Origin: Capsicum annuum
Lineage: Eukaryota > Streptophyta > Magnoliopsida > Solanales > Solanaceae
Length of the DNA: 64,000 bases
Direction of reading: 5' to 3'
NCBI RefSeq assembly: GCF_002878395.1
Contig: NC_061114.1
Location: forward strand, 165,414,898 to 165,478,897
Positions 36,448 through 47,165 of the stretch are shown piece after piece. The position numbers and the translations under genes are program-made. The notes under the pieces were generated by a model. That model saw only the letters and a program-made list of their open reading frames with translations, was not told the origin of the DNA and made no database searches. How positions within the stretch are numbered: the stretch's first letter is position 1; every line of letters begins with the position of its first letter.

Positions 36448-38704
36448 CCACAACCCAAAATAGGGCCTAGTTGTGTCGGATGCCTCAAGCCCTATCGGGA
36501 CCAAAGACCACTCCTTACTCAGTCGTGACCTCCCTACACCATATGTTAAATAAATTTATATTATATTACATAAAAAAGGAACAATCATAAATAAAATATA
36601 GTCAAACAATGTCATCTCCAATACCAATACCAATACTAATGCCAAGGTTAACCCCAATACCGACACCACCCATGCCATCCTAAAGTAGTCTCACAAAGCC
36701 TCTATCCTAGATCAAAACAATATTTGCTCGGGACATGCCCCTGACCATAGCCAAAACCAAAGTCTAAAAAGCAAACAAAGTATGTAGAGAAGACCATAAC
36801 ATGAAATAGAGCCTTTCAAAGTACGAAATCTCACCACTTCAATCCAATACCAAGCTATCCCCAAATCTAATCACTAAGAAGGAGGAGGAGTATGGTTTAT
36901 TCCTGCATCATGTGGGGATACAGTGCCCGAAGTTATGTTAGCAGGTGAATGTTAGCATGTACTTAGGAGTAAAGATAAAATAATACCACTGATTCCTGCA
37001 TCATATGGGGATACAACACCTGAAGATGGGTTAGCAGGTGAATGCTAGCATGTACTCGGGAGTAAGGATAAAATAATGCCAACATTTAAAATTAAAGTGA
37101 ATAACCATGTGCCATCACACCCATATATATATATATATATGTATATATTCCATGTAAGGAAAGTAAACTGGGTTTAGTATGCATTTAAACTTTAACCTAT
37201 GTTCTTGTAGCTTAATCATCCTAAGACCACCCATGGGCTATATGGGTCCAGTGTTAGCCCCTGAACGGGACTCAGTGCATGTAGCCTAACAAATCAGAAA
37301 TATCATCAGGGTAGGGGATTCCCGTGTACCTTTTGTCCTCCATGATACTTATATAAAAGTAAACACTTAGGGGATTTTCATGTACCCCACAAGTATATGG
37401 TCACCATGACCAACCCTCATCTCGATAAACATGAGTTTCTAGTGTTTGTCCATTTGACTCACATCTTCATGATTAGCTATTACAACCTCCCATTATTGCC
37501 TAACTAAAACCATTAGCACATAATCGGACCACCAATTCCAAAGTTTATTACCAAGGCATTAAGAAATAGTATCGCCATACCGACTATAGCTTGCAAGCAA
37601 TGTCATTAGCGAAACCTTAGGGGATTTCCATATACCCCATGTGATTTTCAATTAAATAAAAACCATGGCCACCAAGTCCATTCTAAATTATTTAGTTCAA
37701 TTAAACCATTTAGGGTTCCATTACCAAATTATGCTAAGCAAGGTTTTCAATAAAAGTCAAACTATGTGACAAAAATATTCTCATAGGTATTTTAACAAAC
37801 AAGTTGAGGGCATATAGTTTCCAAAACCAAAACCAAATACCAATTGACCATTCCCATGCAACCACAAGTTAAAACAACCATTATAACATGAAAAACCATA
37901 AATAAAACATGGAAAAGCAATATTAATCCATCAATAACCAAAACCCCCAACATATAATTCAAAACCAAACAATACCCACAATTGAATCATGAAAACCATT
38001 GATTAAAACATGAATTTAGTTAAACTAACAATGAGGGAGGAGTAACATGCCTTAGATTCAAAGGAAAAATGAGAGAGATTTTCTCTTAAAAGGCCCTAGT
38101 TGATTGTATTGGAGAAACTCTAGCCTCTTTCTTGAACCAAAAGCTTGAGAGAGATTTGAGAGTGTTTAAAGTGTTTTAGATTGGGAATAATAAGGTAAAT
38201 GAAGTTCAAATAGTACTTTAAGTCATGGGGTAATGAGAGGTTAAGAGGAGAAAAGTCAAAAATGCCCCCAACATAAATTGTAAAAATCTCATAGGAGGAT
38301 ACGACTCCACTACCCCAAATCGTACCCACAACATACGAGTGGTACCCACTATCGTACCATAGATAAAATGTTAGACATCACACACTGTCCACCATACAAT
38401 TTCCTTGCTCAGGTCATGCCTATAGCATACGAGTGGTACCCTCAAACTGTATCCAAGACAGAATCAAACAAATTGGACACTGGACAACATACGTATTGGA
38501 CTATACCACTCGTACCATCTCCATATGACCCTTATGATATCTGTTTGTACCTTGGATAGAAATCACCCAAAAACACACTAAGTAACATACGACCAATACC
38601 CCCTAAACCATATCCACATCATACGACAAGTACCCTCAAGTTGTATGATGTCCAGAAGCTCAAAACCTAGGAAACTTCTAAGCATCAAAATCTAGGGTTT
38701 TTTA
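36448..38704 (-). repeat. Element B 5' LTR (right)
   Basis: This is the uninterrupted copy of the B LTR, about 2.26 kb. It starts CCACAACCCAAAATAGGG and ends near 38704 in GTTTTTTA, followed by AATAG. A direct repeat of about 90-100 bases near 36890-37050 (GTGGGGATACAGTGCC against ATGGGGATACAACACC) is present only in this copy. A (TA)n run lies at 37123-37147. Confidence 0.8.
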
Positions 38705-38709
38705 AATAG
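38705..38709. repeat. Target duplication AATAG, right copy (element B)
   Basis: It is an exact match to 21662-21666, directly after the B LTR end. Confidence 0.75.
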
Positions 38710-39529
38710 TATCTGATCCTTGAAACCTTATCCTAAGACTTAGTGACTAAAACCTGTATGTTGATAGGTTTGATTGCCTAAATTGGGAATTTAGTACTAA
38801 CTGAACTTAAGAGAAGCTATAGCTTTGGATTGTCACTACTTTTGGACTACTTATTAGTTTTGATTCAAGTTTGACAGTTATGTTCATGGAGGAGTTTCAG
38901 GTACGTTTTACCCATGGTTCACTTTATGATAATATTATAGAAAAATTTATCTTTTTCTTAGAGTAATTCTTGTTTGTATCTGTTGAGTTTATGGAGTCTT
39001 GGATGGGTTATTCCTTTCTTGTTTGTGTCTTCTAGGCTTATAGGGGTCCAATAAGATTGTATTTAGATTGCTTTTACTTTTGAGTTACTTATTCTTCATA
39101 CTTATCATAATCTCCCGATTTGGAGTATTATTTTTATTTATTTCCCTTATTTCAAACTTTAATGTACATTCTCGCATTTTATCATACTCTTTCTATATTT
39201 TAGCTCGCTCCATCTATGATGCTTATTGATTGCCTATTATTTTGGTACTCATACTACACTTCTGCATGTTTTACCTGATGCAAATTTAAATATGTGCCAC
39301 TATCGACGTTATCCTCAATCTTGCTGCTATTTTGGAGAAAGGGTGAGCTTTTAGAGATAGAGTTGATCCTCTTTCTTTCTGCTACTTTTGGAGAGTCCAA
39401 GACTAGTATATTTGACACTTTCTAGTACTCTATTTTTTATTTAGTGGCTCTTGTACCGACCTTACTTGGTCATAAGGATACTCTTTTGAATATTTTACCT
39501 CTCTTTCTTCTACTTTTTAGTATGGTAGT
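38710..39529 (+). repeat. Solo LTR G, segment 2
   Basis: T-rich sequence between the B and C insertions with no internal gypsy coding sequence. It has LTR-type phrases on the plus strand, such as GAGGAGTTTCAGGTACG (38949-38965 region) and CTAGGCTTATAGGGGTCC. Its right end GTAGT (39525-39529) is the left target copy of C. It links 21666 to 49705. Confidence 0.55.
39525..39529. repeat. Target duplication GTAGT, left copy (element C)
   Basis: GTAGT directly before the LTR start at 39530 is repeated exactly at 49700-49704, directly after the other LTR. Confidence 0.9.
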
Positions 39530-40029
39530 TGTAACGCCCTGGATCTGGTACCCGAAATGCTACACGGTGCTCATGACCCTAAAGGACCACAAGCTAACCC
39601 ATGACTGATATATGTACCTATATACTACAAAATATACTGTATGATTGTGGAAACATGAACTAAAAAGCCATAAGGTTCAAGACTGTAACATAACTAATAA
39701 AGATATAACATCTGAATGAGGTATGAAATACCCAAACCAGAACTGAAATAACAAGATAGTCTGGAAAGCCTCTAACTGACTGATTCTATGGTATAAGATA
39801 CCATAGTGCAAATGCGTCAGTACTTTAAATATACTGGTATGCGTGTGAAGTAGGCTAAATGCATAGGGTTCATATGCATGAACAATACTGACTAACTGAC
39901 TAATATGAATGTGAGAATACATGCATGAATACATAGTAACTATATCTAAGATCATGATAACATGAATTTACTAATAACTAACATGACTGATAATTGAGTT
40001 GTAATGACTGATATAGCTTATAACATAAG

Positions 40030-40490
40030 CAACTGTATCTGATAGTCCTGACTATGATGGAACTAGCTGAGTCCCATACTATTTTGAGTTGACTATATCT
40101 GACAGTCCTGAATTTCGTAGAACTATCTGAGTTCTATTACTGAGACTGAATGACTATATCTGATAGTCCTAATTATGTAACTGAAACTGTGAGAAGTAGT
40201 TATCTAACTGATATGCCCCTAATACACTATTATAGATGAGTTAGGGTCTAATCCATAACCCAAATTGGAAAGGTGTCAATATCGTGCCACTAGTAAGGAC
40301 AGGCTGTGAGTGACCCTTATCTAATAGTATCCCTAAAACAGAATGGTGGGGGCCTTATCTGATAGTGCTTATCCATCTTATCAACCTTCATCTGATAGTG
40401 TTGATGTCTCAACCTATGCTGGCTATATAGTTCTAGAATGTAAGGATTACTTCTAAGAATCACACTCTCATCTGATAGTGTGTGTTCCCA
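40030..40490. repeat. Interspersed ATCTGA(T/C)AGT motif cluster, LTR C left
   Basis: About seven near-identical copies occur over 460 bases, with spacings of roughly 60, 60, 165, 40, 40 and 65. The same positions carry the motif in the right LTR (47850-48300). The sequence between copies is not strongly repeated, so the motif itself may have been kept or amplified. Confidence 0.65.
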
Positions 40491-41469
40491 TCCTTGAGTT
40501 CACTCGGTGCTAATTCCTACTCCCATCTGAATAGACAATGATCATGGATTACTGACCTTAACTGGACTAAATTAACTGAGTTTCATTAACTGACGAAATA
40601 GTACTAAGATTATTGAGATTTCCTGAGTCACATGACTGACTGAGTTCTATGGATCATGGCTTAACTAAGGATATCATGAAAACATGATACTAAATCTAGG
40701 CACACAGCTATATTTCTCGGTACAAGTAGCCCCAGGACTCGATGGAAGGGAACTAACAAGGTATGACATTCTTGAATACATGACTAACATCAACAATCCA
40801 TAATACAATAATTGAAGATATTTCATGGGCATTTGGTTATCATAGCTTGGTACGTGAATAAGATAGCATGTATACATAGCATAATTTCATAAGGTTAACT
40901 CATGAAAAATCCAAAAAAAAAAAATCAATATATAAGAATAACATGGAAGTCATTTTGGATCACAATTTAGCTATAGTACATAATTTCTATCTTCCTAGGC
41001 ATTTTATCAAACACCTTGCATGCACCCTTAGGGCATAGGCATAATCATCAAATTGACGCATTATAAATAATTCAATTTATGGATTTAACTCACTTGCTAA
41101 TGTAGTTTCATGAAAAACACATAAATATGCCAACTTGGGAATCATATAACAAGATAAACATGATTACAACTAACTCACAACATAAATATTAGGATTTATA
41201 ATTTAAAATAGGGTTCTTGAGCTTTATGGATGAAAGGAATCCATAAATCAACACAATGCATACCTTAGTTATTGGTTTATCAAATATTGATGGTGAGACT
41301 TTCTTGAAATTGAAACCCTAGCTTGTTCTTGAGAGAAAATTGAGAGAAACTAGTTTATTTTGGGTTCCAAATAGCTGAATCTCATGTTAAAGGGATTAAA
41401 TAGGGGTGGGAAATTGAACCTTTTAACCCTGGACACGTCTTTTAATTTTAGTGAAATTTTCTCGAATTG

Positions 41470-41675
41470 GACCCCTGGCGCGACGCGGCGCTATTGTGCT
41501 GAGTTACTGGAATTGACAATTGGGAAATTGAAGAATGGTGCGATGCGAAGCCATCACACTGCCACTCTATTTGCGACCTAGAAGTTTGGTGCGATGCACC
41601 ACTATCGCAGACCCCTACTGGAATTTGACAATTGTCATTTTCTCCTGTGGTGCGGTGCGCCACTGACTAATATGT
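41470..41675. repeat. CpG-rich repeated motif patch, LTR C left
   Basis: A GC-rich island in AT-rich surroundings holds about four variants of a (G)GTGCGATGCG..CCATCGC unit, each able to pair with itself partly. The counterpart in the right LTR is 49282-49485. Many sites show TG or CA in place of CG between copies, as expected from methylated-cytosine decay. Confidence 0.65.
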
Positions 41676-41891
41676 CACTGTTTTACGACGGGAACTGAAA
41701 ATAGTCCTAACTTCTTACCCAGTTATTTGATTTAGGTAAATTTTATATCGATGGAAAGCTTATTGAATTTCCCACATGAAAAAATATGAAAATCTTGAAA
41801 ATTCCTCATGGAATAGGTATCATTCAATTTAGAAGTTATACTTGACATTCTTGAGACAAAATTAGTTAGGAAACTTTGGGGTATTACAATA

Positions 41892-41901
41892 TCTCCCCCT
41901 T
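41892..41901 (-). promoter_or_regulatory. Element C polypurine tract
   Basis: The plus strand TCTCCCCCTT, three bases after the LTR end, reads AAGGGGGAGA on the sense strand. Confidence 0.85.
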
Positions 41902-42335
41902 GGGAATATTCGTCCTCGAATGAGATTGACTGAGAGGGGAAAAATGATAAGACGAAGTAAATCCTGAACATGAACACTAAAACATGACTACATAATTGGC
42001 ATTTTTGAGATTCATATAGAGCATGCATATCTGATGCATGATTTCATGATTGAGCTGATATATAAATGCATGACAGAGAGAACTGATAAGCTGATCACAT
42101 ATATCTGAGGCATAAATACATTATGGAACTAATTACATGACTAAGATTTCTAATAACTGAGTCTTTTCACTAGGAGAATGCATGTTTGATGCATGAACAC
42201 ATGACTAATATGATTCAAGAACATATAATTGGATATGCAATGGTACTTATTACCAAGTTTAAAAAAGAAATCTTGAACATGAGGCTGATACCAAGTTATA
42301 ACTAAAATCTAGAAATGAAAACTGAAAAGCTTAAG
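41902..42335 (-). other. Element C untranslated 3' region
   Basis: About 430 bases lie between the polypurine tract and the end of the chromodomain, with no domain. Short TGCATGA and ACTGA words recur. This spacer is longer than the one in element A. Confidence 0.5.
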
Positions 42336-42660
42336 GAGAACTATTACCTTAATCTTGATCTGATTCAACGGAGAAAAGGTAAGGGTACTTGATACGTATG
42401 TCTATTTGTGCTTCCCAAGTCTCTCCCTCAATAGACTAATTCCACGAAAGAACTTTGACTAGAGGGACTTCTTTATTCCTCAGTCTATGAGTCTGGTAGT
42501 CTAGAATTTTGACTGATAGGTTATTCTGAACATCTATGCTCTGAATAGGGACTACAACTATTGGGTCACCTATACACTTCTTGAGCAAAGAGACATGGAA
42601 GACTGGATGAACTGAGGCTAGATCTAAAGGCAATTTGAGCTACCTTGCTGAAGTGACTGA
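42336..42660 (-). pseudogene. Element C chromodomain region
   Basis: The sequence reads LDLASVHPVFHVSLLKKCIG, then VKILDYQTHRLRNKEVPLVK, then VLSWN, and a stop (a few residues before the family's ATWEAE). The GETWEAQ and KYPYLF remnants follow down to about 42345. This is the integrase tail and chromodomain of a Tekay/Del element. One stop and a possible frame change near 42600-42640 separate it from the core. Confidence 0.8.
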
Positions 42661-43660
42661 GAATTTTTAAGGGATCCACATATCGGTGACTAAGCTTTTC
42701 TTTCTTGCTGAACCTCTTCACTCCTTTCATGGGAGAGATGTTTAGATAGATATAGTCATTAATCTTGAACTGTAGATCCTTTCTACGCACATATGCATCA
42801 GACTTCTGTCGGCTTTGAGTAGCCCGGAGTCTTTCTCTGATCAACTGGACTTTCTTTAAGGCATCGAATACTAAGTCACGCCCTATAACTGAGGCCTCAC
42901 GAACTTTGAACCAACCGATTAGAGATCTACACCTCCTACCATAGAGAGCTTCAAATGGAGCCATCCAAATACTAGAATGATAGCTATTGTTGTATGCAAA
43001 CTTAATCAAAGGCAATTGTTCATCCCAACTACCTTTGAAATCAATTGATTACGCCCTTAGCATATCTTCTAGGGTCTGATGGTCCTTTCTGCTTGACCAT
43101 CTATTTGAGGATGAAAGGATGTACAGATATAAATTTGGGTACCAAGACCCTTTTGGAAGGCTTTCTAAAAATAAGAGGTGAACTGGGTACCTCTGTCTGA
43201 TAAAATAGATAACGGAACTCCGTGCAATCTGACCAAATCTCTGATGTAAAGTTTGGCGTAATCCTCAGCTGAATAAGAGGTATGAACTGGGAGGAAATAT
43301 GATGACTTGGTTATCCTATTACAATAACCCAGACTAAATCATGCTGATGACGAGTTTGAGGCAAACCCATCACGAAGTCCATGTTCACTTCTTCCCACTT
43401 CCAAGTAGGAATAATAAACTCCTACATAGGTCTACTAGGCTTCTTATGCTCTATCTTAACCTACTAACATGTAGAGCACTTAGCCACAAACTCTGCAACA
43501 TCCTTCTTCATCCCACTCCACCAATAGATCTCCCATAAGTTATAATACATCTCTGTGGCCCATGGATAAATAGAGTATCTTGCACCATGCACTTCTGCAA
43601 GAATTTGCTGCCTTAAGTTATCTATATCTAAAACACATAGACGACCCTAACAATGCAGAA
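42566..43660 (-). pseudogene. Element C integrase
   Basis: The best open stretch (43015-42566) reads PLIKFAYNNSYHSSIWMAPF, EALYGRRCRSLIGWFKVREA, SRQKSDAYVRRKDLQFKIND and YIYLNISPMKGVKRFSKKEK. Upstream, the QRGTQFTS-like segment near 43190 and the KCSTC and CDRCQ-type cysteines near 43450 keep the order but contain stops. The glutamate region is near 43090, where a one-base loss seems to shift the frame. The domain order fits gypsy integrases. Confidence 0.8.
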
Positions 43661-44441
43661 CACCATCTCCTCTTTAGGAGAAAACATCTACTTTCTGGTC
43701 CTTAACTGACTATTTTAACTTGACTAAACTAAGGTTTCTATCTTGTTTTTCTTTCACCTCAAAAACTAGAGATAATTCTGAACTACTCTGAACCCATATG
43801 TCACCCTCCTATGAATCGACTAAGCAAACGCCTAGTCTAGCAAGATAATGGACTTCCTGAGCTAACTTCTTCTTACTATCCTCAACATGAGCAACACTAC
43901 CCATAGACAGTCTACTAAGAGCGTCGGCCACTATATTGGCCTTGCTCGGATAATAAAGGACACTCATGTTGAAATATTTCAAGAGCTCTAACCACCTTCT
44001 CTGACAAAGCTTGAGATCATTCTAAGAAAAGACATACTTAAGGCTCTTATAATCTGTGAACACATCTACATAAACTCTGTATAGATAATGCCTCCAAATC
44101 TTTAAGGCAAAAACCATGGCTGCTAACTCAAGATCATGAGTAGGATAATTCTTTTTAAGGGGTTTAATATTTCTAGAGGCGTAGGCCATGAACTTACCAT
44201 GTTGCATGAGGACACAACCCAAATCTACTCTGGATGCATCATAATACACTACAAACCCATTTGAACCATCGAGAAGAGCTAAGACTGGAGCTGAGGTGAG
44301 TCGAGTCATCAACTCTTGAAAATTCTTCTTGCAAGGATCTAACCATAGAAACTTGAATTTCTTCTGAGTAAATCTAGACATAGGGGATGCAATAGAAGAA
44401 AATCCCTTAACAAACCGCCTATAATAGCCAGCCAAACCCAA
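43661..44441 (-). pseudogene. Element C RNase H and connection
   Basis: An open stretch of 139 codons (44441-44022) starts in the RT thumb ([20 protein letters not shown]) and covers RNase [41 protein letters not shown] and [17 protein letters not shown]. The three acidic residues YYD, DLEL and FTD are all present. The connection continues (near 43960-43660) with ADALSR and MGSVAHVEDSKK-type text interrupted by stops. Confidence 0.88.
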
Positions 44442-45165
44442 GAAACTCCTGATATATGATGGAGAGACAGGTCTGGGCTAGTGTTTTACCACTTTGGTCT
44501 TTTGAGAATCTACTTTAATGCCATCACCTGTAATAATATTTCCTAGGAATGCTACTGACCTTAGCCAAAATTCACACTTACTGAATTTGGCAAACAATTA
44601 ATGATTTCTGAGAGTCTGAAGTACAATTCTCAGATGGTCTGAATGATCATGCTCACTACGGGAATAAACCAAAATGTCATCTATGAAGACTATGATGAAT
44701 ATGTCCAAGTACTGCTTGAACACACGGTTTATCAAGTCTATGAAAGCTACTAGGACATTGGTAAGACCAAAGGACATGACTAGGAATTCAAAGTGACCAT
44801 ATCAAGTACAGAAGGTTGTTTTTGGAATGTCACATTCTCTGACTCTGAGCTGTTGATAGCCGGATCTGAGGTCTATCTTAGAGAAATAACTGTCATCCTA
44901 AAGTTGGTCAAACAAGTCATCAATTCTGGAAAGTAGATACTTGTTCTTGACCGTGACTTCATTGAGTTGATGGTAGTCTATGCACATTCTGAGAGAACCG
45001 TATTTTTTACACACGAATAAGACTGGTGCACCCCACGAGGACACACTGGGTCTGATGAATCACTTATCTAAGAGATCCTTCAACTGCTCTTTCAGTTCTT
45101 TGAGTTCTGCTGGTGCCATTTTGTATAGAGGAATAGATACAGGCTGAGTATCTGAAGAAAGTCAA
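44442..45165 (-). pseudogene. Element C reverse transcriptase
   Basis: Minus-strand translation recovers the RT landmarks: [20 protein letters not shown] (44970-44910), the [10 protein letters not shown] segment near 44850, [12 protein letters not shown] near 44780, and the catalytic segment [14 protein letters not shown] (44693-44652). The FIDD active site is unchanged, unlike A (FIDE) and E (FTND). Several single stops break it, for example where [10 protein letters not shown] has a stop near 44803, so the enzyme is not produced intact. It would synthesise the element's DNA in the particle. Confidence 0.85.
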
Positions 45166-45329
45166 TGTCGAAGTCTATTTCCCTTTGAGAGAAATTCCTG
45201 GAAGATCTTTGGGAAAGACATTTGAATATTCATTCACTAATGGGATTGATTCAATACTGAGAGTTTCAGAACTAGTGTCCTTAACTCGAACAAGATGATA
45301 GACACATCCTTTAGATATCATTTTTCATT

Positions 45330-45740
45330 CTCGAAGGTAAAAAACAAACTGACCTCTGAAAGTGGATACACTACCCTTCCACTCTAGGATGGGTTTATTC
45401 AAAAACTAGAACTAGACTATTCTATTTCTGCAGTTGACTGCGGCATAGAAGGAATAAAGCCAATCCATGCCGAGAATGGTATCAAAATTAGTCATCTCTA
45501 ATTCGACTAAGTCTGCTAAAGTGACTTTTTGAAATATCATAATTGGGAAGTTCCTGTATACCCGTCAGGCTATGATGGTTTTACCCACATGGTAGAGACT
45601 AAAAGGGCTCTGCTAGAATTTCAGGACTGATTTCAAAATCAACTTATATATAAGGAGTAACGAAAGATAGGGAAGCACCTGGATCTAGCAAAGTGTAAAC
45701 ATGCACATGAAAGATCTGTAACATACGAGTAACCACATCA
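45330..45740 (-). pseudogene. Element C protease
   Basis: The active site reads YTLLDPGASLSFVT (about 45702-45660): the aspartate is kept, and proline stands where serine or threonine is usual in D-S/T-G. Later parts show the ADLVELEMTNFDTILGMDWL pattern near 45510-45455. Stops are present, including near 45420. It acts on Gag-Pol in the particle. Confidence 0.7.
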
Positions 45741-46942
45741 GGAGAATTTTCCTGACATTACCAGGACTGGAGAGCATAGAGTCTCTTTGGGCATTGCCCA
45801 CTAGTAGCACTAGAAGTGGCACCCTACTGGTTTGGGCGACCGAACTGGGCTTAGGAACGGTTCTACTGACCCTGATAACCTGACTGGGGATAATCTCTGA
45901 CTCTGTGGCCTGACTTGCCACATCCAAAATAGACATAGCTACCAGCTCTGCAAGCACCCTTCTGGTTCTTACCACAAGTCTAACAAAGGGGATTGGTTTG
46001 GGCATTACTGAAACTGCCCTAAGACTTAGAGCCTAAAGCCCTATCTCTATTTCTATCCCTGAACTTAGGAGCTGGAGCACTGGCTGAAGAAGGAGATGGA
46101 ACTGATGGCTTAGGACGAAATTGAGAACAGTTTTCTCCTTTTGATTTAGGTTGAGCAAAGTTAAAACTACCTGTCTTTGCTCTCTTAATCTGCTTCTCCC
46201 TTATCTTAATCTTTTGATCTTCTATCTACTGAGCATGAGTCATAAGCCGAGCTAAAGTCATGTTACTATTCAACATCGTATACCTACACTCATTGACCAC
46301 ACTATTATTCAACCCAGAAATAAACTACACTCATTGACCACACTATTATTCAACCCAGAAATAAACTTACTCATCTTGGCCTTATTGTATGCAACCATAT
46401 GAGGAGCATATCTAACTAATTAAGTAAACTTAAGAGAATACTCTTTCACCATCATGTTGCCCTGCCTGAGGTTGATGAATTCTAATATCTTAGCCTCTCT
46501 CAGCTCTTGGGGGAAGAATCTATCTAAGAATTTAGTGATAAAATCCTCCTACTTAATAGGCCCTGCATCATGACTTCCACTATTTAAACCAAGTATGGGT
46601 AACATCCTGTAACTGGTATGCAGTTAGCTCAACACTCTCACTAGGAGTAACCCCCATGATATCTATAACTTTCTGAACCTGGTCGATAAATTCCTGAGGG
46701 TCCTCATCTGACTTAGACCTAAGAAAGAATGGAGGATTCATTCGAGTGAAGTCCCGAATCTTGGCTGTAGCTGAATTGGCCACTGGGTTGGCAAAAACCA
46801 TAGCTGGTCATTCATTCTGAGCAGTAACTTACTGAGCAAGAGTAGTGAATACAACTCTACACTCTGCATGAGAAACATATTCTCCCAAAGGTTCTTCGGG
46901 ATGTGGGGCTGACTGATTCCCGTTTCTTCTTTTAGGAGGCAT
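45741..46942 (-). pseudogene. Element C gag with zinc knuckles
   Basis: The start codon lies at 46942-46940 (MPPKRRNGNQSA), matching the usual MPP start. After two stops the frame continues as MVFANPVANSATAKIRDFTR, NPPFFLRSKSDEDPQEFIDQ and VQKVIDIMGVTPSESVELTA, the central Gag domain. The zinc-knuckle area (45990-45880) reads TCGKNQKGACRAGS, then FGCGKSGHRVRDYP, a CCHC box with the last cysteine changed to tyrosine. A duplicated stretch of about 50 bases occurs at 46280-46375. Stops make this copy non-coding as a whole. Confidence 0.8.
46280..46375. repeat. Short tandem duplication in element C gag
   Basis: The phrase CTACACTCATTGACCACACT, followed by ATTATTCAACCCAGAAATAAA, occurs twice in direct tandem (period about 42), disrupting Gag. 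It looks like a local replication-slippage or double-strand-break repair event. Confidence 0.8.
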
Positions 46943-47148
46943 GTTCTGTAGGAGAAAGCGAGAAATAGATTAAAATAAGAGATTGACTTGAGATTATGCT
47001 CACTGGAACAACATGAATACTAAAAGAAGGGAAACTGTTCCTAAAATATCGCATAGCCTCCTATACATAAATGTGGTGCACAACACACCCATGCAAAAGA
47101 CTCTACTAGATGTAGCTTTCAGACTTTCTAGAACTCTATTGAACCTTA
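46943..47148 (-). other. Element C untranslated leader
   Basis: Two hundred bases lie between the primer site and the Gag start. The leader resembles those of A and B in the CTACTTGAAAC/CTACTAGATG region. It probably carries the packaging signal, but none can be pointed to. Confidence 0.55.
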
Positions 47149-47161
47149 GGCTTTGATACCA
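47149..47161 (-). promoter_or_regulatory. Element C primer-binding site
   Basis: The sense strand reads TGGTATCAAAGCC, one mismatch from the initiator-Met tRNA primer site, four bases from the 5' LTR start at 47166. Confidence 0.85.
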
Positions 47162-47165
47162 AGCT

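Larger units (their letters stand above)
21667..38704 (-). mobile_element. Element B: Tekay-type chromovirus, interrupted and internally deleted
   Basis: Both LTRs, the primer site (36431), the polypurine tract (33227) and the flanking AATAG duplications define this minus-strand element. Its left LTR was split by element A (22401-32155) and also carries a pol-derived patch (32309-32938). The internal region is only about 3.2 kb and runs gag, a join in the zinc knuckle, the RNase H connection, integrase and chromodomain. Protease, RT and most of RNase H are missing. It could not transpose without helper proteins. LTR divergence is considerable, so the insertion is old. Confidence 0.8.
39530..41888 (-). 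repeat. Element C 3' LTR (left, 2359 bp)
   Basis: It starts TGTAACGCCCTGG and ends GGGTATTACA. Compared with the right LTR it lacks about 170 bases after CTAACTGACTGA (near 39783). It contains a cluster of ATCTGA(T/C)AGT motifs (40030-40490) and a CpG-rich patch (41475-41670), both also in the right copy. Confidence 0.93.

Noticed and set aside
41384..41663. Open stretches on both strands in the C LTR CpG-rich patch
   Set aside because: They arise because CpG-rich sequence has few stop codons. They sit inside an LTR, and the right LTR copy is only partly open at the same place.
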